Assembly: GCA_964406005.1 (NCBI GenBank)
Contig: CAYOPZ010000001.1
Coordinates: 1-64,000 of the forward strand
DNA: 64,000 bases
Source of the DNA: CAYOPZ01 sp964406005
GTDB taxonomy: Bacteria; Bacteroidota; Bacteroidia; Bacteroidales; SM23-62
Direction of reading: 5' to 3'
The notes below the pieces were generated by a model that saw nothing but the letters and a program-made list of their open reading frames with translations, was not told the origin of the DNA and made no database searches. The position numbers were made by a program, and so were the translations under genes. Numbering within the stretch: position 1 is the first letter of the stretch; the number at the start of each line of letters is the position of its first letter. Shown in pieces: positions 24,899 through 33,402 of the stretch.

Positions 24899-26071
24899 AT
24901 GAAAATAAAATATCTGTACTATCATCCACTTACAGGTAAGATGGAACAGGATTTTTATATTGATAAGCTAATTGTTCACCACGACATAGATTACTGGGAT
25001 CTAACAAAGCTATATTACAATGATATTGTTGTCCCGGGGGAACTAAACAAAAACTATATAAAAAAATTCTATACGTATGAAGACCTAATAAAAGCGATAA
25101 AAAAAAATAAGGAAGGAAATACGATTTATATGATTATGATGCATTTCTCATACCATACCATTCCCCTATTCAGGATATTAAAACAAAATAATTGCATTAC
25201 TTCTTCCATTATATCAAACGGATTTCCTTCCCTCAATTATCTTAAAAGATGCAACCATATGAAAATCAGTCCAAGAGATCTTCAATCAAGGAACAACTCA
25301 TTATACAAAATACTCAAGATCAAAACACAGAATTATATTGCCAAAACATCTAAAAGGTTAAACCTCATTTCCGAGTACCCATTCGTTTTTCTTTCCGGAG
25401 AGTTTAACTATAAGCGATTCCCTGAAATTGAATCACGAATCATGATCAATTTTTTTGATTACGATGATTATTTGAGTTCACTGCAACAAAATGAGAACTC
25501 CCTGATCGATTGCAGTTATTGTGTTTTCTTAGACGATTTTCTTATTGATCACCCTGATTTTAAAATGAAATCATATAAATTATTTAACTCCGCGGATTAC
25601 TTAACGGAACTAAACCATTTTTTTAATGGAATCGAAAAACAAACCAACATAAAAGTAATCATTGCGGCACACCCCAAATCGAAATACGCTAAAAATGCTT
25701 TTTATGACAGAAAAATTATTACACACCATACCCGTCAGCTTGTAAAATATTCAAATTTTGTAATTACACATATGAGCACATCTTTAAGTTTTGCCATACT
25801 GTACAAAAAACCCATTCTCTTTATTTCTTCAGACCTATTAAAAAGATACCTTTCATATAATCACCTGTTTATCAAACAACTTGCAAAATATCTTAATGCT
25901 TCATATATAAATATTAATATAGATGTGAAAGTTGACATGAACTCTATATCTGTTGATGATACTAGATATGAAGACTATAAATATGCATTCTTGACCTCAA
26001 AAGAATCCAGGAACCGGTTGTCATATCATATTATTAACGAACATCTGAATAACCTTTTTTCTCAAAGATGA
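24899..26071 (+). CDS. Putative GT-B glycosyltransferase, possible nonulosonate transferase
   Basis: A 390-residue soluble protein with no clear Pfam-level match by eye. The C-terminal half has a sialyl/polysialyltransferase-like layout: KVIIAAHPKSKYAKN (an HP motif), then FVITHMSTSLSFAILYKKPI, where the serine/threonine pair before an amphipathic helix is typical of GT-B donor sites binding CMP-sugars. The N-terminal half is Lys/Tyr/Asn-rich and divergent. Given CMP-legionaminate genes just upstream, transfer of legionaminic acid is a reasonable hypothesis. A general capsule-type glycosyltransferase is an alternative. It is coupled to the next gene by ATGA. Confidence 0.6.
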   Translation: MKIKYLYYHPLTGKMEQDFYIDKLIVHHDIDYWDLTKLYYNDIVVPGELNKNYIKKFYTYEDLIKAIKKNKEGNTIYMIMMHFSYHTIPLFRILKQNNCITSSIISNGFPSLNYLKRCNHMKISPRDLQSRNNSLYKILKIKTQNYIAKTSKRLNLISEYPFVFLSGEFNYKRFPEIESRIMINFFDYDDYLSSLQQNENSLIDCSYCVFLDDFLIDHPDFKMKSYKLFNSADYLTELNHFFNGIEKQTNIKVIIAAHPKSKYAKNAFYDRKIITHHTRQLVKYSNFVITHMSTSLSFAILYKKPILFISSDLLKRYLSYNHLFIKQLAKYLNASYININIDVKVDMNSISVDDTRYEDYKYAFLTSKESRNRLSYHIINEHLNNLFSQR

Positions 26072-26796
26072 ATGAGTCGTGTTTGATATTGACCGCTACG
26101 ATTAATCCTTGCGGTATGCAACAGGCCAAACGAAGTGATATACACTCACGGGAACAAGATTACCTGAAGGCACTCCAATATTACAGCAAATTCAATATTT
26201 CATTGGTTTTCTGTGAAAACAGCAATTCAAATCTGGATAAACTTAAATCGGTGGTTAACTATACAGACCGGGATATTGAGTTTTTTGGATTTGACGGTAA
26301 TGACTATCCCAAGGAAAAGGGGAAAGGCTTCGGGGAAATCGGTATCCTAAAAAATGCCTTTGAAAAATCACAAATAATAAAAAAATCCAGGTACATTATT
26401 AAAATAACCGGAAGATTGAGTATTATGAATCTTGCAAAAATATTACATCGTATAGATAGTCATAAAATTACCACACCTGATATTTTTTGTAACTTCAGAT
26501 CAAATCTTGCCTTGGCCGACAGCAGATTTTTTATAGCAAAAAAGGAGTTTTATCCCGATTACCTTTTCCTTTTCCATGACCTGATCAATGATTCATCCGG
26601 AATCTATTTCGAACATGCTCTTTCAAGAGCAATCCATTTGGCACTGAGTGAAGGGATGAATTGGCTTCCAATGCCCTTGCCTCCTGTGATCAAGGGTTAT
26701 TACGGGACAAGAAATGCAAAATACAAGACCGGCTTGGTACGCAGGATGAATAAGCATATTAGACATTACATATTGAAATATTCATACCGGTATTGA
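26068..26796 (+). CDS. Putative glycosyltransferase (GT-A like), unassigned family
   Basis: A 242-residue soluble protein. Seen: SCLILTATINPCGMQQ at the N-terminus, GKGFGEIGILKNAFEKSQIIKK (a pattern shared with small capsule glycosyltransferases), YIIKITGRLSI and a C-terminal FEHALSRA. No classical DxD is obvious in the usual place. It sits between two transfer-type genes in a compact run with 4-nt overlaps on both sides (ATGA, TTGA), so it belongs to the same operon. The exact reaction is unknown. Confidence 0.55.
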   Translation: MNESCLILTATINPCGMQQAKRSDIHSREQDYLKALQYYSKFNISLVFCENSNSNLDKLKSVVNYTDRDIEFFGFDGNDYPKEKGKGFGEIGILKNAFEKSQIIKKSRYIIKITGRLSIMNLAKILHRIDSHKITTPDIFCNFRSNLALADSRFFIAKKEFYPDYLFLFHDLINDSSGIYFEHALSRAIHLALSEGMNWLPMPLPPVIKGYYGTRNAKYKTGLVRRMNKHIRHYILKYSYRY

Positions 26797-27479
26797 ACAA
26801 GAGGATTAAATATTTTCTGGTCCGGGTTTTACAGGCAATTTTTTTTGAAAATTATTTTTTCAAACAAATATTTCTCAAACCTCTTCTCAAAGAAACACAT
26901 GATATTCAAACCGTACTTGAAATAGGGGCAGGAATAAACTCATATCTGCGAATGATAAACAGAAACACGCATATTACTGCATTCGAAATTGACCGTAACT
27001 CGATAGAGTTAGCAAAAAAAAGAGGCCTTTACGATAATTATATTATGGGAAATGCAACAAAACTGAGTGATCATTTCAGCAATAAATCATTTGACATGGT
27101 TGCAGCTTTCGACCTGATAGAACATCTGCCTAAGAAACAGGGTTACCAACTGATTGATCAAATGCTGAGTATTGCGCGTAAGAAAATCGTAATTCTGACA
27201 CCGAATGGTTTCCTTGAACAGGAGCCTTTTGACAACAATCCATACCAAAAGCATCTTTCCGGCTGGAATTACACTGAAATGAAAAAAATGGGATTCACAG
27301 TTTATGGAGTCAATGGACACAGAAAATTACGAGGCATGTATTCCAGACCTGTTCTCAGACCGGTGATATTAGGAAAATTTATCTCTAACTTATCCTGGCT
27401 AATTCTGAAGGTATTTGGATGGGAAGATAAATCGTTTTCAATAATGTGCTTTAAACAAAGTGAACCATCAATAAAGTAG
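26793..27479 (+). CDS. Class I SAM-dependent methyltransferase
   Basis: A 228-residue protein with methyltransferase motif I VLEIGAGINSYL (about residues 41-52), acidic motif FEIDRNSIELAKKRG, and motif IV region FDMVAAFDLIEHLPKKQG. The start is TTG at 26793, inside the TTGA overlap with the previous stop; the next ATG would remove motif I. In this context it probably methylates a sugar hydroxyl or a terminal residue of the glycan, which in other systems can cap chain growth. The substrate is not shown by sequence. Confidence 0.82.
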   Translation: MNKRIKYFLVRVLQAIFFENYFFKQIFLKPLLKETHDIQTVLEIGAGINSYLRMINRNTHITAFEIDRNSIELAKKRGLYDNYIMGNATKLSDHFSNKSFDMVAAFDLIEHLPKKQGYQLIDQMLSIARKKIVILTPNGFLEQEPFDNNPYQKHLSGWNYTEMKKMGFTVYGVNGHRKLRGMYSRPVLRPVILGKFISNLSWLILKVFGWEDKSFSIMCFKQSEPSIK

Positions 27480-27504
27480 TGTTTAACAGTACTTGGGATT
27501 ATCA

Positions 27505-28308
27505 ATGGATCGGATAGGCGGAGAAGTAAAAAAAAGGGGGGGATCTAAGAAAGCTCTTCCCGGAAAACCATTGATATCGGTTGTTACGGCAGTCAAGAAT
27601 GGAGCTTTGCACCTTGAGCAGACGATTTTATCTGTTATTAAACAGAATTATAGTAACATTGAATATCTTATCATTGACGGGGGATCCACCGACAGAACGA
27701 TTGATATCATTCAAAAATATGAGAAATACATCGATTATTGGAGCAGTGAACCCGATAATGGAATATATGACGGAATGGATAAGGGTATCAAATTGGCCAA
27801 TGGCAGTTATTTCCTAGTCCTGAATTCCGACGATTATTATTGTTCAAATGATATATTTTCACTCATAGCAGATTATATCCTTAAATATCCTGATATTGAT
27901 TTCTTTTTTGGTGATGTTTTCGTAATTACGCATACCGGACATATCAAGAAAAGGGAATCCTCCATTGACAAAATACGATTTTCAAATACCGTGCATCACC
28001 CGGCTATGGTACTTAAAACAAAAATATATAAGGCATTAGGAGGATTCGACAAGAATTTTCAGATCGCAGCTGATTATGAATTGGTTTTGAAGCTTCTGGC
28101 TGGACAGTACAAATGGAAAAGGATACCGGAAGAAATTGTTTATTTCCGAAAGGGCGGAATGTCTTATCTTAATAATCAATCCATATCTGAATACATACGT
28201 ATTCTGAAAAAACACAATTATTATAGTGCCAGATTGTTCCTGCATGCCCAGATCATAATACTCAAAAGAATCTTGCTGAGAATGGCGTTCTCCACCAGTG
28301 ATAAATAA
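27505..28308 (+). CDS. Family 2 glycosyltransferase
   Basis: A 267-residue GT-A inverting transferase. Motifs: ISVVTAVKNGALHLEQTILSV, IEYLIIDGGSTDRTIDII, DNGIYDGMDKGIKLANG and the metal-binding NSDDYY. The C-terminal helices contain GGFDKNFQIAADYELVLKL (acceptor/base region). Adds one sugar of the repeat unit at the cytoplasmic face. Start ATG 27505 was preferred over TTG 27493. It lies 18 nt before the polymerase gene. Confidence 0.9.
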   Translation: MDRIGGEVKKRGGSKKALPGKPLISVVTAVKNGALHLEQTILSVIKQNYSNIEYLIIDGGSTDRTIDIIQKYEKYIDYWSSEPDNGIYDGMDKGIKLANGSYFLVLNSDDYYCSNDIFSLIADYILKYPDIDFFFGDVFVITHTGHIKKRESSIDKIRFSNTVHHPAMVLKTKIYKALGGFDKNFQIAADYELVLKLLAGQYKWKRIPEEIVYFRKGGMSYLNNQSISEYIRILKKHNYYSARLFLHAQIIILKRILLRMAFSTSDK

Positions 28309-28326
28309 AAGGGACCTTTTTCCGCA

Positions 28327-29640
28327 ATGCAATATATCTATTATACCCTTTTTATTGCTTCGTTCGTTTTTCTACTTGTCAGGAAGAAAGGTTTTATTAT
28401 TTACCTCCCACTATTAAATGTAATTCTTGATTCTGCATTTTCTGTTTTTGAATCTTTGAGTTTCCTTACTTTCCTGCGTCCACTTGCTTATCTGATTCTG
28501 TTTTTCTATTACAGAAATGTATTATTCAGATTAAGGATATTCAGACCCATCTACATTTTCATGGCATATACCCTTTGCCTGGTATTCTTTTCCTCTGAGC
28601 TGTTCGTTTCCTTTAAGGGTTATATGCAATCATTTATTTCTATATTCATGATTGTAATAGGTTTCGAATACATCAGTAATGAAAAAAGATTAAAAGAACT
28701 TAACGGAACGCTTGTCATTGTTATAATGTTTTCCGTGGTGGCATCCATAATTGGATATACCTTCGATATTGGAAGGGTTTTGGAATATACAAGAATAGGT
28801 GATACCGAAGAACAGATTGTAGGATTGCTCGGAAGTTCAGGATTATACTCCGCAACCTTTGCCATCTCAATTCTACCACTCATACTTTATTTCATAAATA
28901 ATAAGTTATGGCGCATAATGATTATTGCAGTGGCTATTATATGCTATATTTTTATCCTTTTAAATGTTCGCCGGACGGTGATTCTGATTCCGGTTGTAGG
29001 CTATCTGACCTATTTATTATTTATGCCAAGAAAAATGAAATTCATATCCGGACTTATAGGAGCAACTGTTATAATACTCCTGCTGAGTCCAATTTATTCT
29101 GACATGCTGATTTCAAGATTGGAAATCAGGGAAGAGCAGGGAAGATTTGAAAGAGATTTTATTAGAACCGAAGGTAGGTATATTGAAACTGTCGGTGTGG
29201 TTAAAAATACCTTTAGTTTTTCAAACCCGATAAACAGTTTGTTTGGGGAAAACATATATGCAAGCGGTTGGGAAAACAGGGAAAGAAGTTCACGAATGCT
29301 ACATACCGATATTTCCGTTTTGCTGCATGATACCGGCCTGATAGGTTTTCTCATATATTTTCTTATTTATATCAGAATTCTGAAACTTGTACATCTGAGA
29401 AAAAATGTTTACTCAGATCGTGTTAAAATCTTTCGAGCCATCCTTTTAAGCCTTATCATGGTTTCTATTTTTGCTTCCTTGAACGGAAGTATTCTTCTTG
29501 TTTCTCTCAGATCACTGATTTTTCTTTATTTCGGAGCCTTATTAAGGCTTACTCTTTCATATCAGCCGGTTACCAGAGTTCAGATGAGACCTGCTCCCTT
29601 TCAAAAAAGACCCCTAATCAGTAACATCGGAGTTGTATGA
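28327..29640 (+). CDS. Wzy-like O-antigen/capsule polymerase
   Basis: A 437-residue membrane protein with about 11 hydrophobic segments and a larger polar loop near residues 260-330 (SRLEIREEQGRFERDFIRTEGRY ... HTDISVLLHDTGLIGFLIYF). The H(T)D-x-GL pattern after that loop is characteristic of Wzy/O-antigen ligase-like proteins. It would polymerise flipped repeat units in the periplasm. Sequence divergence is normal for this family. It overlaps the asparagine-synthase-like gene by 4 nt. The N-terminus MQYIYYTLFIASFVFLLVR begins directly with a membrane helix. Confidence 0.82.
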   Translation: MQYIYYTLFIASFVFLLVRKKGFIIYLPLLNVILDSAFSVFESLSFLTFLRPLAYLILFFYYRNVLFRLRIFRPIYIFMAYTLCLVFFSSELFVSFKGYMQSFISIFMIVIGFEYISNEKRLKELNGTLVIVIMFSVVASIIGYTFDIGRVLEYTRIGDTEEQIVGLLGSSGLYSATFAISILPLILYFINNKLWRIMIIAVAIICYIFILLNVRRTVILIPVVGYLTYLLFMPRKMKFISGLIGATVIILLLSPIYSDMLISRLEIREEQGRFERDFIRTEGRYIETVGVVKNTFSFSNPINSLFGENIYASGWENRERSSRMLHTDISVLLHDTGLIGFLIYFLIYIRILKLVHLRKNVYSDRVKIFRAILLSLIMVSIFASLNGSILLVSLRSLIFLYFGALLRLTLSYQPVTRVQMRPAPFQKRPLISNIGVV

Positions 29641-31418
29641 ATCAATCCTCATTTATCATATCAAACAAACGTCTTGAACAGGATAAGGAAGATTATTATT
29701 TAAGTAATGAATCTGGTAATTGTCATATAAATCTGCGAAAGATACATGGAAATAGAATTCATCAGTACGAAACGCAGGATCATTCCATATTTATCTGTTC
29801 AAACCCAGGATTCCACAAGGAATGCATAGGAGAAAAAGGTCAGGTAAGGATGAAAATCGGAACCATTGAGAATATGCTTGTAAAGATGCAATGGGGATTT
29901 GTAATGATCATTCCAAAAAATACATCTAAAGTAATCCTCTATAATGATCTATACGGCATCTTCCCCATATACCATTACCACCGAAATGATTGTTTCATCC
30001 TCTCTGACAGCTTTACTGAAATCAGTCGGCATATTGAGAACTTGACCATTGATTATCATGCAATATCTGATTATTTCCTCCTTAACTACACACTGAATGA
30101 CAGAACACTAACAAAGGAAATTCATCGGCTGGAAGGAGGCAGCAGATTAGAAATTTCCAATGGTGGAGCAACTGTAAATAAAATCACGGATATTGCTGAA
30201 TACATCATGGAATCCGGTTATGCCAAAATAAATTACAGTAGCCTTCAACGATCACTGGTTGAAAATATCAGACATAATATAATTCCCGGTAAAAAAATAA
30301 ATCTCGCCCTCTCAGGAGGATTTGATTCGAAAGTAGCCCTGGCAATTTTAATGTCATCGGGAGAAGATTTTTCCGCATTTACTTTTGGAGCAAAAGGAAG
30401 TATTGATCACAAAGCGGCTATGTCCATTGCCGAACAATTTCATCTCCATTATCAATTGATTGAAATTAATGACGAATCTTTTTCCTCTGCGAATGACCTG
30501 ATCTTGACCTTTATTGACAAGAATCCTGCTCTTCCCATGATCCTGGATCTGATATCCTATGAATATGTAAACAGGAAGATCCCTCCATCAAATCTTGTCA
30601 CAGGAATAATGGGAGGGGAATTGATCGCTGGTCCAGTAGTGATATCCGAAGTCATTTTAACAAGGTCTGCCAAGGTTTTGATAACCAGCAATACTGTACG
30701 GGAACTCAGCTCGGGTTTACAACAGAACTATAGCGAAATCCCTTTCCTAAACGATAATTTCTTTTCAGATCATCTCCGGGATTACCTTCAGACACTTGAA
30801 AAATACCGGCCTCTTAACAATGATAATCACTGGAAAAATCTAACCAATTTTCTCCTTAATGAAACGTATGCCAAATTTTTTGGTGTTGTCTTTAACAGCG
30901 TTGCGGTCAATCACAATTTGATTAATCCGTTCGTAGATATTGATTTTCTCAGACAATTATTGAATTCCAGGTTGAGATATACCCGTATGCAACCGTTCTC
31001 AAAAAATCCTGCCGCTCATTTCCGGTCAAGAAGGTTGTATCCGAACCTTATTGAAAAAATTTATAAACCAGCTCTGTTCACTATGATGGACAGAGATTAT
31101 ATGCTTGCAGATATCTATTACTGGCACAGATTCCCCAGGTCGATCTTCAGGTATATACAGAATCATTATCTTATGAAAAACAGAGCTGAAAAACTGAAAA
31201 CCCTGAATTATATGAAATGGTTCCGAAAGTTTCTCATCATGAAACTGGAAAATTCTGAGATTCTGGAATTTCCTTTTATTAATAAGAAAAGGACAACAGA
31301 TTTACTGAAAGTCATCAGAGAAAATCATGAGGTGCCGGATTATACAATAAGGAAATTGATTATGCTCCTTGGTTTTCATTATTTCCATGAAAAATTCAAA
31401 CATAAAATCTACTATTAG
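29637..31418 (+). CDS. Asparagine-synthase-like amidotransferase lacking Cys2
   Basis: A 593-residue protein of the asparagine synthetase class. The N-terminal region shows the distal part of a glutaminase fold (WGFVMIIP ... ILYNDLYGIFPIYHYH ... ILSDSF), but residue 2 is Asn rather than the nucleophilic Cys, so glutamine hydrolysis is unlikely. The synthetase domain has the PP-loop LALSGGFDSKVALAIL (about residue 222). Members in surface-glycan loci are thought to form amides on carboxylated sugars or related groups. Here the acceptor could be the legionaminic acid carboxyl or a uronic acid; ammonia or an amine would be used directly. Two ATP-grasp proteins nearby support amide or peptide-type chemistry. 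Function is inference. Confidence 0.75.
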   Translation: MNQSSFIISNKRLEQDKEDYYLSNESGNCHINLRKIHGNRIHQYETQDHSIFICSNPGFHKECIGEKGQVRMKIGTIENMLVKMQWGFVMIIPKNTSKVILYNDLYGIFPIYHYHRNDCFILSDSFTEISRHIENLTIDYHAISDYFLLNYTLNDRTLTKEIHRLEGGSRLEISNGGATVNKITDIAEYIMESGYAKINYSSLQRSLVENIRHNIIPGKKINLALSGGFDSKVALAILMSSGEDFSAFTFGAKGSIDHKAAMSIAEQFHLHYQLIEINDESFSSANDLILTFIDKNPALPMILDLISYEYVNRKIPPSNLVTGIMGGELIAGPVVISEVILTRSAKVLITSNTVRELSSGLQQNYSEIPFLNDNFFSDHLRDYLQTLEKYRPLNNDNHWKNLTNFLLNETYAKFFGVVFNSVAVNHNLINPFVDIDFLRQLLNSRLRYTRMQPFSKNPAAHFRSRRLYPNLIEKIYKPALFTMMDRDYMLADIYYWHRFPRSIFRYIQNHYLMKNRAEKLKTLNYMKWFRKFLIMKLENSEILEFPFINKKRTTDLLKVIRENHEVPDYTIRKLIMLLGFHYFHEKFKHKIYY

Positions 31419-31429
31419 ACCTCCGGGAT

Positions 31430-32467
31430 ATGAACAATATTACCATTTTACTGGATTATAAGGACCGGTTCGAGACCAAGTATACAGCAGTTCCCTACAG
31501 AAGTGGAATGAGTAAAATCCTATTGAAGAAATATTTCAAGGAATCAGGATTGGATGTTGATTTCATACATTTCCCGGAGGTTGATTTTCGCAATCCCTCT
31601 ATAATAAACAACATATATTTATATAGTTCATCGGAAGATCCGGGCAGCTATTATAAGCAGTATATCGAAGATATTATATTCGGACTTGAACTTACCGGTG
31701 CCATAGTCATTCCAGGCTTTAAATACCTCCGGGCACACCATAACAAGGTGTTTATGGAAATAATCAGGGACATTTCTGAATGTCCGGAAATAAAAACTTT
31801 AAAAACAATTTATTACGGCTGCCTGGAAGAGTTGGCCTTTAATCACAATCAGCTTGCGGGACAGGAAATGGTCATTAAGCCAGCTGAGGGAGCGAAAAGC
31901 AGGGGCATTCACCGTGCCGGATCACTGGAAAAAATTGAAAAAAAGGCCAGAAAAATCAGTAGAACAAAAAATTTCTGGAATGAAATAAAAGACATCGTAC
32001 GGCCTTATCTTCACAAAGGGTATACCCCGGATTCCAAGTACCGTAAAAAATATATTGTACAAAATTTTGTCAACGGTCTGGGCGGTGACTGGAAGGTGCT
32101 GATTTACGGCCTAAAGTATTACATTCTTGAAAGGGAAAACCGCAGAAATGACTTTCGGGCCAGTGGTAGTGGCCTATTTTCATACCCGGAAAATGTGAAT
32201 TCTGCATTATTGGATTATGCAGAAAAACTATTAAATTATTTTAATGTACCTAATATTTCCTTTGATATAGGATTTGACGGAGAAAAATTTCACCTCTTTG
32301 AATTTCAGTTTCTTTATTTTGGAACAACCACAATTGAAAATTCCAGGTTTTTTTTCACACGGAATGCTAATGAATGGCAGCTCATTGAAGCCGAATCGGA
32401 ACTTGAAAAAGTATATGCCGAAAGTGTTTCCGGATTTATCAGCAAGTATTACGGGGACAGTAGATGA
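31430..32467 (+). CDS. ATP-grasp-like protein in glycan locus
   Basis: A 345-residue protein with an ATP-grasp-like C-terminal two thirds: MVIKPAEGAKSRGIHR (about 149-164), YIVQNFVNGLGGDWKVLIYGLKYYILERENRRNDFRASGSG, and the metal-binding-like ISFDIGFDGEKFHLFEFQFLYFG, where the usual E-x-N is E-x-Q. ATP-grasp ligases join a carboxylate to an amine through an acyl phosphate. The E-F-Q change may weaken metal binding or mark a subfamily. It follows the asparagine-synthase-like gene by 11 nt and overlaps a glycosyltransferase gene by 4 nt. Substrate unknown. Confidence 0.68.
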   Translation: MNNITILLDYKDRFETKYTAVPYRSGMSKILLKKYFKESGLDVDFIHFPEVDFRNPSIINNIYLYSSSEDPGSYYKQYIEDIIFGLELTGAIVIPGFKYLRAHHNKVFMEIIRDISECPEIKTLKTIYYGCLEELAFNHNQLAGQEMVIKPAEGAKSRGIHRAGSLEKIEKKARKISRTKNFWNEIKDIVRPYLHKGYTPDSKYRKKYIVQNFVNGLGGDWKVLIYGLKYYILERENRRNDFRASGSGLFSYPENVNSALLDYAEKLLNYFNVPNISFDIGFDGEKFHLFEFQFLYFGTTTIENSRFFFTRNANEWQLIEAESELEKVYAESVSGFISKYYGDSR

Positions 32468-33402
32468 GAGTTTTATTCGTTTCTAGCGGTAATAAAAGAA
32501 ATGGAATCTCTCCTCTTGTTTTAAACCAGGGTGAATCACTCAGAAAAAACGGAGTCTGTGTAGTTTATTTTATGATCAAAGGAAAAGGGGTCACCGGTTA
32601 TCTTTCCCAAAGATCTGAATTACGGAAAACAGTAAAAAAAGAAGGGATAGACCTGATACATGCACATTATTCTCTGAGCGGCATGCTATCTACCTTCTCA
32701 ATGACAGGTAGGCCCATTGTGGTTTCTTTGATGGGCAGTGATGTTTATGCTGCTTTCTTTTGGAAAATCCTGGTACGATTGTTTTCATATTACTCGTGGA
32801 AGGCAGTTATTGTTAAAACTGAAGCAATGAAAAAAAAAATACGTTTGCATAATCTTCATGTTATCCCTAACGGTATCAACATGGAGACCTTTAAACCTCT
32901 GGATCCCTTGGAATCTAAAAAAAAATCCGGATTCGATAGTAAAACCAAGCACATATTGTTCCTTGCAGATCCGGCCCGTAAAGAGAAAAACTTCCCACTT
33001 GCAAAACAGGCATGCCATCTCTTATTAAAACAAACCTCTTCTAAACTGCATGTCATTTTTGAAAAACCTCAATCCGATATTCCTGTCCTTTTATGTGCTG
33101 CTGATGTTTTGTTATGCACTTCGAAACACGAAGGATCCCCTAATGTAATCAAGGAAGCCATGGCGTGCAACTGTCCCGTTGTCACTACGAATGTTGGAGA
33201 TGTTGACCGATTAACGGGAGAAATTACAGGTTGCTATATTGCCAACCATGATCCGGAAGAAATTGCCAGTTATCTTTTTAAGGCAATTCATTTGGGAAAA
33301 AGGACAAATGGGCGTGAACAGATCCTTAAGCTGGGACTGGATGAGAATAGCGTCAGCAGTTGCATCATAAAGGTGTATGAAGAAATCATCACTGGATCAT
33401 AA
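32464..33402 (+). CDS. Family 4 glycosyltransferase
   Basis: A 312-residue GT-B retaining transferase. The N-terminal half includes LIHAHYSLSGMLSTF; the C-terminal half has the donor site segment LCTSKHEGSPNVIKEAMACNCPVVTTNVGDV with the conserved E-x7-E pair. Slightly short relative to the 350-400 residues usual for GT4. It starts within the previous gene (ATGA), and the next ATG lies 26 nt inside its 3-prime end, so the three are tightly coupled. The transferred sugar is unknown. Confidence 0.87.
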   Translation: MRVLFVSSGNKRNGISPLVLNQGESLRKNGVCVVYFMIKGKGVTGYLSQRSELRKTVKKEGIDLIHAHYSLSGMLSTFSMTGRPIVVSLMGSDVYAAFFWKILVRLFSYYSWKAVIVKTEAMKKKIRLHNLHVIPNGINMETFKPLDPLESKKKSGFDSKTKHILFLADPARKEKNFPLAKQACHLLLKQTSSKLHVIFEKPQSDIPVLLCAADVLLCTSKHEGSPNVIKEAMACNCPVVTTNVGDVDRLTGEITGCYIANHDPEEIASYLFKAIHLGKRTNGREQILKLGLDENSVSSCIIKVYEEIITGS

